Shown here: positions 1 through 5,624 of the stretch, piece after piece
How positions within the stretch are numbered: the stretch's first letter is position 1
Layout of the letters: each line of letters opens with the position of its first letter
NCBI GenBank assembly: GCA_947589695.1
Contig: CANQBY010000025.1
Coordinates: forward strand, 1 to 11,844
From: an uncultured Bacilli bacterium
GTDB taxonomy: Bacteria > Bacillota_I > Bacilli_A > RF39 > UBA660
Length of the DNA: 11,844 nucleotides
Direction of reading: 5' to 3'
The notes under the pieces: model-generated
Told to the model about the DNA's origin: nothing
The model's database searches: none
Seen by the model: only the letters and a program-made list of their open reading frames with translations
Made by a program: the position numbers and the translations under genes

Positions 1-41
1 CGGTTAACAGCCGTGCGCTCTACCGACTGAGCTAATTGGGC
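1..41 (-). tRNA. tRNA-Asn (GTT anticodon), 3' part cut off by the window edge
   Basis: Read on the minus strand, this begins with a 7-base acceptor half GCCCAAT, then TA and a D arm with GCTC/GAGC pairing and the usual AGTCGGTA loop. An anticodon stem CACGG and loop CTGTTAA follow, placing anticodon GTT at 6-8, which reads Asn codons. The 3' half of the anticodon stem, the variable loop, T arm and acceptor 3' half lie outside the left edge. A consensus promoter sits immediately upstream. Confidence 0.93.
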
Positions 42-76
42 ATTACTACTAAATTATAGTATGTAATATGCCCAAT
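35..76. repeat. 9-bp inverted repeat spanning the tRNA 5' end and its promoter spacer
   Basis: ATTGGGCAT at 35-43 and ATGCCCAAT at 68-76 are perfect inverted copies. One arm covers the 5' acceptor strand of the tRNA plus two upstream bases; the other lies inside the -35/-10 spacer. The upstream arm therefore has the sequence expected of the tRNA's own 3' acceptor strand. It lies upstream of the predicted start and should not be in the main transcript. Its role is unknown and it may be chance. Confidence 0.5.
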
Positions 77-81
77 GTCAA
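53..81 (-). promoter_or_regulatory. Consensus promoter of the tRNA-Asn gene
   Basis: On the minus strand a perfect -35 TTGACA (81-76) and a perfect -10 TATAAT (58-53) are separated by exactly 17 bases. Transcription should begin around 45-48, a few bases before the mature tRNA 5' end at 41. Both hexamers match the sigma-A consensus, as expected for a stable RNA gene. Confidence 0.9.
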
Positions 82-101
82 TAGATTTATTCTAAAATTT
101 T

Positions 102-126
102 AAAAAAAAAATTCCCAAACGGGAAT
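102..126 (-). terminator. Intrinsic terminator after the two-helix small protein gene
   Basis: The hairpin ATTCCC (126-121), loop GTTT, GGGAAT (116-111) on the minus strand runs directly into a stretch of about nine Ts (110-102). It starts about a dozen bases after the TAA at 140-138. An A-rich stretch on the other side (plus-strand Ts from 131) could give weak plus-strand function too, but the minus-strand U tract is adjacent and better. It separates the pilus genes from the tRNA promoter. Confidence 0.87.
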
Positions 127-137
127 ATCTTTTTTTA

Positions 138-542
138 TTATTTTGTTACTGTACAACCAGTATCATCGCTCCAAGAACCACCTAAATCAGATGTACAATG
201 TGTCTCTGCTGTTGATTTACAATCACCAGGATTGGTTACACAAGCTGAACATACATTATATTCGCCTTTAACAGCATTAAATCCATCTACTAATTTAAAG
301 ACTACTCCAACTAATGTAGGTATGAAGAAAATGACAACACCAGCTACAGCTCTCATTGCAAGTGACTTAATTGATTTCTTAATTTCATCATCTTTACTAG
401 CTACTACTGCTTTACCTAAGTCAATCATACCAAAAAGTATAATGATAATTGGAATAACAATCTTAAATACAAGAAGTACCCAACCAATAATTTGCCATAT
501 TTGCCATAAATCTGAACAAACTGAAGGAGCCATTATTAACAT
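138..542 (-). CDS. Small two-helix membrane protein, candidate filament subunit (VirB2/TrbC-like topology)
   Basis: This gene encodes a 134-residue protein with two strongly hydrophobic segments (about residues 17-41 and 62-84). They are joined by a short charged loop, KDDEIKKSIKS (about 50-60). A cysteine-rich polar tail follows (Cys 98, 101, 108, 116, 130; also Cys 9). The topology resembles VirB2/TrbC pilins of type IV secretion systems. It does not look like a Flp pilin, which is shorter and has a single helix after a G/A-XXXXE processing site; I see no such site. The ATG at 542 is chosen because GAGG at 554-551 lies 8 bases before it, whereas the in-frame ATG at 548 is only 2 bases from that site. 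The gene has its own consensus promoter, directly follows tadC and is followed by a terminator, which suggests high separate expression. Alternatives are a small channel or accessory membrane protein. Membrane topology is clear; the pilin role is inference. Confidence 0.6.
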   Translation of the reverse strand: MLIMAPSVCSDLWQIWQIIGWVLLVFKIVIPIIIILFGMIDLGKAVVASKDDEIKKSIKSLAMRAVAGVVIFFIPTLVGVVFKLVDGFNAVKGEYNVCSACVTNPGDCKSTAETHCTSDLGGSWSDDTGCTVTK

Positions 543-550
543 ACACATTT

Positions 551-554
551 CCTC
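551..554 (-). promoter_or_regulatory. Ribosome binding site that decides the start of the two-helix protein
   Basis: The minus strand reads GCGAGGAAATGTGTATG. GAGG is 2 bases from the first ATG (548) and 8 bases from the second (542), so the second is favoured. A third in-frame ATG at 533 is also possible but farther away. Confidence 0.6.
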
Positions 555-573
555 GCTTTCCCTATATATCTAT

Positions 574-602
574 ATTTTAACTTATATCATATTTATTGTC
601 AA
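574..602 (-). promoter_or_regulatory. Strong dedicated promoter of the two-helix small protein
   Basis: On the minus strand a perfect -35 TTGACA (602-597) is followed by a 17-base spacer and TAAAAT (579-574), one mismatch from the -10 consensus. Transcription should start near 567, giving a leader of about 25 bases. A second TTGACA lies 14 bases upstream (616-611). No terminator is visible between tadC and this gene, so operon read-through probably adds to its expression. Confidence 0.85.
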
Positions 603-623
603 GTTATTAATGTCAAATTATGT

Positions 624-1412
624 CTACACATTCATTAACATAATAACCGCTAAAAGTAGTAAAACCATTACTCCAATACCCGTTGTAATAAGCATACTCA
701 TGGTTTTACCTTCCATTTTTTCTAACCGATTCTTATATTTTGTTTCTCTTGCCTTTTGTTGTAAATTAGAAATAGTTCTTGAAAAAGCTAATAATTGTTC
801 TTGTTTCCGCTCTTGTCTACCTAAACTTAACCGATACAACAAACGCATCATTCTCATCGAATCTCTAACTGGATATTGTCTTGCAAATTCCATATAAGGT
901 TCAATCGTATCATCACCAGCATTAATTTGATTAATTAACTGTTTTAATCCATCTTTAAATATTTCGGGAGCATCTTCTAAAGATTTACCAATTGCGACTG
1001 GCACAGTATAATGTTGAATTAATATTTCTAATCCCTTCAAATAATATGGAAGCATAGTATCTATTTCATGTAAATGTTTCTTATAATAACTTTTAAGATT
1101 CATATAATCTAATTTAAAATACCCAAAACCTACTACTAAACAAACAATTACATAAACATAAGACATATTTTTAAGTAATAAACAAAATACTAAAACCATT
1201 ACAATTAAAGCATTTTGGACTCTTTTATTAAACAAAATATCTGAATTTACTCTATCTCCATATTTTGCTCTAACATAAAAATCGTAATCACTTTCTTTTA
1301 ATTTTCTTAAATACATTTCATTATCCGCAACTAATTTACTAATACTAATTTTACCAGTTTTTGTAAATATATAAAATATAATTATTGCGACTAGGGCTAC
1401 TTCTATTTGCAT
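624..1412 (-). CDS. tadC: TadC-like inner-membrane platform protein (T2SSF family)
   Basis: This is a 262-residue membrane protein of the type II secretion F (GspF/PilC/TadC) class, the platform on which the ATPase acts to add pilin subunits. Hydrophobic segments lie at about residues 3-17, 66-80, 84-100 and 238-260. A helical cytoplasmic region at about 105-235 (DTMLPYYLKGLEILIQ, LEDAPEIFKDGL, RLLYRLSLGRQ) has the look of a T2SSF domain before the last membrane helix. Its start codon shares one base with the TadB stop (TAATG at 1414-1410), so the pair is probably translationally coupled and the two proteins form one platform, as TadB and TadC do. The purine-rich GTGGGGGT inside the end of tadB serves as its ribosome binding site. 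It is the last gene of the long operon. The family is confident; the B versus C label rests mainly on gene order. Confidence 0.78.
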   Translation of the reverse strand: MQIEVALVAIIIFYIFTKTGKISISKLVADNEMYLRKLKESDYDFYVRAKYGDRVNSDILFNKRVQNALIVMVLVFCLLLKNMSYVYVIVCLVVGFGYFKLDYMNLKSYYKKHLHEIDTMLPYYLKGLEILIQHYTVPVAIGKSLEDAPEIFKDGLKQLINQINAGDDTIEPYMEFARQYPVRDSMRMMRLLYRLSLGRQERKQEQLLAFSRTISNLQQKARETKYKNRLEKMEGKTMSMLITTGIGVMVLLLLAVIMLMNV

Positions 1413-2308
1413 TATTCTACCCCCACATCATCATTGTAATATTTCTCACCGGTAAGTAAGAAATAACAATTTATAATTATTATCGCATGCAATATTACAT
1501 GAACATACCACTGCTCTAATAACTCTAAATAACTATCTCTTCCAAGTAATAATTGCATTACCAAAACTAATAAAAATAATACTAAAGCAAATGTTATAAA
1601 CTTCGTATGGAATTGTTTTCTATCCATTTGATCTCGATATACTCCTTCAACTAAAGCATCAATATCCATACTCATATTTTCTAAAGCTTCTCCTGAATCT
1701 TTAGCACCTTCTTTAGTTATTTGTAAAAAAAGTTGATGCATATTTTTAACCATATAATATGGATATTTTTGATTGAAGAAAATAATTGACTCATCAATTG
1801 TTCCATTTTGATAAGACATATCAATCATCGTTTTTAAATCTTCCAAAACTGGATCTTCCAAAATACCTGAATCTCTTACACCTTCCAAAGATTTAACAAA
1901 ACTTTGAGTTGTATTAAATTCCATTATAACGTTAGTTGTATAAATTTGAATTTGTTCAAATAAATATTCACTATAAATTCTTTTACTTCTAAGCCAAGCT
2001 AAATATGGGATAAAAGCAATCGCAATTCCACCATAAATAATAACCATTATAAAACTATAAAAATATAAGAAAGCAATTCCTCCAGCAATACCACCCATAA
2101 CTACTATTTGAATAATGTAATCTTTAATTGTATATTCCTGTTTCAATTCTTTCATTTTCGCACTTATAGTTTGAAAACTATATGGAGCATATCTACTATA
2201 AATTGCCCCTACTTGTTTTTTGGCAAAATTATAAACTGACTCTGAACCATTACTTTTCCGATAAGCAATTACAAACAAAGCTATTGCAATCCAAATTACA
2301 AGCTCCAT
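1412..2308 (-). CDS. tadB: TadB-like inner-membrane platform protein (T2SSF family)
   Basis: This gene encodes 298 residues. Hydrophobic segments are at about 1-16, 63-82, 84-103, 236-255 and 267-286. A T2SSF-type helical cytoplasmic domain lies at about 117-235; it starts FEQIQIYTTNVIMEF, includes SLEGVRDSGILEDPVLEDL and ends ALENMSMDIDALVEGVYRDQ before the C-terminal membrane helix. The arrangement of helix pair, helical bundle and C-terminal membrane helices is that of Tad F-type proteins. These sit in the cytoplasmic membrane and transmit ATPase motion to filament assembly. A strong GAGGAGGT site lies just upstream. The gene is 17 bases after the ATPase stop and overlaps tadC by one base. 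Its order after the ATPase matches tadA-tadB-tadC loci. Confidence 0.82.
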   Translation of the reverse strand: MELVIWIAIALFVIAYRKSNGSESVYNFAKKQVGAIYSRYAPYSFQTISAKMKELKQEYTIKDYIIQIVVMGGIAGGIAFLYFYSFIMVIIYGGIAIAFIPYLAWLRSKRIYSEYLFEQIQIYTTNVIMEFNTTQSFVKSLEGVRDSGILEDPVLEDLKTMIDMSYQNGTIDESIIFFNQKYPYYMVKNMHQLFLQITKEGAKDSGEALENMSMDIDALVEGVYRDQMDRKQFHTKFITFALVLFLLVLVMQLLLGRDSYLELLEQWYVHVILHAIIIINCYFLLTGEKYYNDDVGVE

Positions 2309-2325
2309 ATTCTACCTCCTCATCT

Positions 2326-3414
2326 TTATAGTGCTTCTACAACTTCCTGCTTTTTATCATTCAAATGAAATAAATCTTCATCCAATATAACCCCTTGAAT
2401 GGCTAAATAACTTCTTAAATACTTTGTTGGATTATTTAAAGTAAATCTTCCATCCAAAGTTTTTTGATAAATTGTATTAACTTGTGGTTTATTATCATCA
2501 TCAACATAAAACTCACAAATTTCCATAATCTCTCTTTGAAATCTTCCTAATTTCTCACTCATATATCCTTTAACATATATCCCAATTTGTACATATCGGT
2601 GAATTGTTGTAACAAATTGTTCTACATCGATATTAGATTCAATCAAACTGTACATACGCATTGGAATCAAAGCTGCTTTATCGGAGTGGATAGTCGATAT
2701 AATATGGTGTCCGGAAGATATAGAGTTACGAACTGCCATAACGGCTTCAGCACTACGAACTTCGGATAGTAATATCCATATTGGGTTCTGTCTCATACAA
2801 GTAACTAACACATCTGAATAAGAAGCAATATTATTTGTTTTCATTGCCACAATATCTCGATGAGGAAATATTCGATCTAAGTGCAACTCTAAGGTATCTT
2901 CAATTGTTATAATTTTTTCATTTTCTTTTGTCGTACTAGCCAAATATTTAACTAGCTCTGTTTTACCAGAACCAGTTTCACCACTTACAATTATATTGGC
3001 ATGACCCTGTACACAATTAAGCAAAAAATCTAATAAATCGGCACTAACATATTCTTCATTTAAAAGCTTTTCTCTATTTAACCGAATCTTCGCTGGAGTT
3101 TTACGAATAACGAGTGCAATTCCATTAGTTGCAATTGAATCATGTACGAAATTTAAACGTAATTCTGTACTTTCAGCATCTAAAAAAGGATGTGCCATAT
3201 TGAATGTTTTTCCCATAACGTTTGAACATTGGAAAGCTAATTTTTCAATAAGAGGATTATTAATATCCGGTCTATCTACCCGGTAAACACCTTTAGTTAA
3301 ACTCTTTAACCAAACTTGCCCACCATTAGTATAAGAAATATCGGTTATATCATCTACATCTAAAAACTCTTTCAAAGGTCCAAAATCAATTTGAGAAAAT
3401 ATTGCATCATTCAT
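2326..3414 (-). CDS. tadA: TadA/CpaF-family secretion ATPase
   Basis: This is the cytoplasmic hexameric motor of a Tad-type filament system, 362 residues from the chosen ATG. An N-terminal domain (LDVDDITDISYTNGGQVWL) precedes the ATPase core. In the core are Walker A GETGSGKT (residues 145-152), the Asp box IITIEDTLEL (168-177), Walker B with ILLSEVR (214-220) and the His box GHHIISTIHS (235-244). Together they mark the VirB11/TadA/GspE superfamily. The start is ATG at 3414: a GTG 9 bases earlier overlaps the AGGAGG site itself, while ATG 3414 lies 8 bases after it. The Walker B motif has Ser where relatives usually have Gly before the catalytic Glu (LSEVR instead of xGExR); the Glu is present. 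The length is a little short for CpaF because no long N-terminal extension is present. It lies between the cpaB-like gene and tadB. Confidence 0.93.
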   Translation of the reverse strand: MNDAIFSQIDFGPLKEFLDVDDITDISYTNGGQVWLKSLTKGVYRVDRPDINNPLIEKLAFQCSNVMGKTFNMAHPFLDAESTELRLNFVHDSIATNGIALVIRKTPAKIRLNREKLLNEEYVSADLLDFLLNCVQGHANIIVSGETGSGKTELVKYLASTTKENEKIITIEDTLELHLDRIFPHRDIVAMKTNNIASYSDVLVTCMRQNPIWILLSEVRSAEAVMAVRNSISSGHHIISTIHSDKAALIPMRMYSLIESNIDVEQFVTTIHRYVQIGIYVKGYMSEKLGRFQREIMEICEFYVDDDNKPQVNTIYQKTLDGRFTLNNPTKYLRSYLAIQGVILDEDLFHLNDKKQEVVEAL

Positions 3415-3422
3415 ATATGTCA

Positions 3423-3428
3423 CCTCCT
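3423..3428 (-). promoter_or_regulatory. Ribosome binding site that decides the tadA start
   Basis: The minus strand reads AAAGGAGGTGACATATATG. AGGAGG occupies 3428-3423, so its last base is the first base of the in-frame GTG (3423-3421). Ribosomes should use ATG at 3414, 8 bases downstream. The longest open frame, beginning at that GTG, is three residues too long. Confidence 0.85.
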
Positions 3429-3453
3429 TTACTTATTCTTTATTCTTTTAATA

Positions 3454-4266
3454 TTAATTTGGCAAATCAGCTGTATATTTCAAAATTTCATCTTTTAAAT
3501 ATTCACTTGTAACTTGAGTTTCCCCTTTTTCTGCTGTATAAGCGGCATTTTTAGGAACTGGTTTTAAAGTTACCACTCTATCTCCCAAAAAGATTGCTTG
3601 ACTAAGTAATGAGAATAAATTAACCCCATTAACTTCCTCATCAGGTACAGCAAATGTTAAGAAAGCTGGCGTTTTACTTGCTGTTGGATCATAAAATACA
3701 CTCTTACCATTACTATCATTAACATCCATAATTTGTAATTTTGAAATCATTTTACCAAAAATCAATAATCCATTATCTGTCTCCATTTTGGCATATAAAT
3801 CTATATAATCTCCTGGAAACATTGAATTACCATACGTTGATTGCATATCAACAGGTATTGTAACCGGTTGATAACCGTCCGGTAGTAAAGCAATAACATT
3901 ATTAGCTACACTAGAACAAGTTTTAACTTGCTCTTTATAGAAGAAACTTCCTTCTGGTACACTAGTCATCTCTGCCACACAATAAGCTTGTGTTGGACTA
4001 ATAATAGCACTCATATTCGAAATAATTTGCTTATTATTATTAACCATTGATCTTAAAACTTCCATAGTTCCAACTGCATCCGAAGTTATTGCATTAGTTG
4101 AACTTATTGTTTTCTTCGCATACGGAATAGCTATTTTTTCTACTGCATGCTCTATTCTGTAATTATATCCTATAAATAATACCACTAATCCTAGTAAAAC
4201 ACCAAGAATAGTTACTGTGTTTTTATTTGCTAAAAACCGTTTAAGTGTTGTTACTATATTTCCCAT
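3454..4266 (-). CDS. cpaB: CpaB/RcpC-like pilus assembly protein with SAF domain
   Basis: The product has 270 residues: a cytoplasmic start, one membrane helix at about 18-34, then an extracytoplasmic part. That part has a SAF-type beta-clip region (AIPYAKKTISSTNAITSDAV, about 46-65, continuing to about 110) and an RcpC-like region containing VTIPVDMQSTYGNSMFPGDY (about 135-154) followed by IDLYAK. The pattern of PGDYIDLYA and a VxTLKP-like late strand is typical of CpaB/RcpC. In diderms this protein works with the secretin; in monoderms it presumably acts at the wall side of the filament base, possibly through a SAF interaction with glycans (inference). Two cysteines (96 and 117) could form a disulfide. 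The gene lies 15 bases after the peptidase-fusion gene and 39 bases before tadA. An AAAGG/TAGGA ribosome site precedes it. Confidence 0.8.
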   Translation of the reverse strand: MGNIVTTLKRFLANKNTVTILGVLLGLVVLFIGYNYRIEHAVEKIAIPYAKKTISSTNAITSDAVGTMEVLRSMVNNNKQIISNMSAIISPTQAYCVAEMTSVPEGSFFYKEQVKTCSSVANNVIALLPDGYQPVTIPVDMQSTYGNSMFPGDYIDLYAKMETDNGLLIFGKMISKLQIMDVNDSNGKSVFYDPTASKTPAFLTFAVPDEEVNGVNLFSLLSQAIFLGDRVVTLKPVPKNAAYTAEKGETQVTSEYLKDEILKYTADLPN

Positions 4267-4281
4267 TTTATCCTACCTTTC

Positions 4282-5607
4282 CTAACTTGCCCAAAACTTT
4301 GCACCACTACCAGTAATACCTTTAATATTATTATGACAAGTATTATCTTGATAATGCCACCATTCTGTAAGTAAATTAGTTAAACCTGCACCTTCCATTA
4401 TTCTATTAAGTTTTAACGCATCAGCATTAGTTGTTTTAGTAACTTTATCAACCTTAAATGCTGCTGCAACACTTAATTCATGCATAGCTGAAGGCATATT
4501 AGCACCACTAAATGTAATATCAACTGCACAAGCTGTGTTATGAGTTGAAACTCCCGTTGCCACAAAATCTCCTAAATAGAAACCTTTACCATTTGGAAAA
4601 TCAACTCTAACACCTTTTTTTACTGTTTCATTGCTGTTATATAAATTTGAAAAAGTATTATATAATTTATCAGTTACACCCTTAGGTCTATAAGCATCAT
4701 TTACTACTAAATGCACTCCTTCTTCTGCAGCTAAATCAGCAGCTTTTTTAATTTTTTGTGCAAACATATAAGTACCTAAAGGTTTATATTTACTATTATA
4801 TAAATTTCCCATATTTAATGGTACTCCAGAAGATTGATATATACTAGTTGATGCATTTTTTATATCATAAGTTATTCTTGGTTCATATTCTTGCATATTA
4901 ACAGCTACATATGTACTATCAATCCATCCACAACTATCAGAACCATATTCTACAGCCCACCATTTTGAATCACTATCACTACGACCTAAAATCTTTAAAG
5001 CTTCGGTATCTGAAGCATTAGTATTAGTTTTTCCAATTTCATTTTTGTGTTCTTTAGAATCATAAACCGAAATAGCTGCCATTGGATAAGCCATCATATT
5101 TGTAGCATCAAAACTAGTTATTCCAGTTTTACAAGCCACCGTTTCTTCCGGTTTTTGTTCCGGTGTGGAAGGAGTTGAAGATGACGAATTGTTTTCATTC
5201 GTTATTACTTCTTGAGCATGTGCTTGGATTATAGCATCATGACGTGAAATAGTATCATAACCAGTTGATACAAAATCCGTACCACTATTACTCTTTATTT
5301 CTACGCTGACCTTCGGAGGGGCCTCATAAATACCATAGAAATTAACTTCATAGGTATCTGTAGTCCCCATCGTCTCAGCTATCATTCTCAAGAATACTTC
5401 CATAAATTTTTCTTTATTAATTTTAATTTCATTATAGTCACGATAGTAACCATAATCAACTGCTTCTAACATTGAAGCTTCTGTGACTTCTTTTATACTT
5501 AAATAGTTTTGAGTTGTCGTCGTCGTTATTCCATTAACCGAAATCATAAGACCAACAATTGCAACTCCCATAACTATTAACCAGTAACCCCAATAAGAAC
5601 TAGACAT
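4282..5607 (-). CDS. Minor-pilin-like N terminus fused to SH3b-like and VanX-like M15 peptidase domains
   Basis: This is a 441-residue protein in four parts. Residues 8-25 form an N-terminal membrane helix, followed by an amphipathic stretch and a small domain to about 130, similar in layout to TadE/TadG minor pilins. A Ser/Thr/Pro/Glu linker covers 138-158. Residues 160-237 look like an SH3b wall-binding domain (ALKILGRSDSDSKWWAVEYG, then CGWIDSTYVAV). Residues 245-425 are an M15D-like D-Ala-D-Ala peptidase. DAYRP (304-308) carries the Arg used by VanX, STHNTACAVD (354-363) supplies zinc ligands His356 and Asp363, and TEWWHY (414-419) supplies catalytic Glu415 and ligand His418. All expected catalytic residues are present, so it is probably an active D,D-dipeptidase or carboxypeptidase outside the membrane. 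It lies between the giant secreted protein and cpaB in the pilus operon, with an AAAGGGGAGT ribosome site. The catalytic assignment is strong; the pilin-like N terminus is inferred from layout and context. Confidence 0.83.
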   Translation of the reverse strand: MSSSYWGYWLIVMGVAIVGLMISVNGITTTTTQNYLSIKEVTEASMLEAVDYGYYRDYNEIKINKEKFMEVFLRMIAETMGTTDTYEVNFYGIYEAPPKVSVEIKSNSGTDFVSTGYDTISRHDAIIQAHAQEVITNENNSSSSTPSTPEQKPEETVACKTGITSFDATNMMAYPMAAISVYDSKEHKNEIGKTNTNASDTEALKILGRSDSDSKWWAVEYGSDSCGWIDSTYVAVNMQEYEPRITYDIKNASTSIYQSSGVPLNMGNLYNSKYKPLGTYMFAQKIKKAADLAAEEGVHLVVNDAYRPKGVTDKLYNTFSNLYNSNETVKKGVRVDFPNGKGFYLGDFVATGVSTHNTACAVDITFSGANMPSAMHELSVAAAFKVDKVTKTTNADALKLNRIMEGAGLTNLLTEWWHYQDNTCHNNIKGITGSGAKFWAS

Positions 5608-5624
5608 CTTTTAAACTCCCCTTT

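Noticed and set aside
102..130. A-rich/T-rich flanks around the hairpin as a long perfect stem or mobile-element end
   Set aside because: The hairpin core is six pairs with a U tract placed as in an ordinary terminator; there is no flanking duplication or transposase.
138..548. Start of the two-helix protein at ATG 548
   Set aside because: The GAGG site would be only 2 bases from that codon; ATG 542 has 8-base spacing.
232..897. Plus-strand open frame of about 220 codons
   Set aside because: It runs antisense across the two-helix protein and tadC, has no ribosome site, and its product looks like a low-complexity reversal of coding sequence. The minus-strand genes have promoters, ribosome sites and recognisable domains.
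2587..2769. Plus-strand 60-codon open frame
   Set aside because: Antisense to the conserved ATPase core, including the Walker B and His boxes; no ribosome site.
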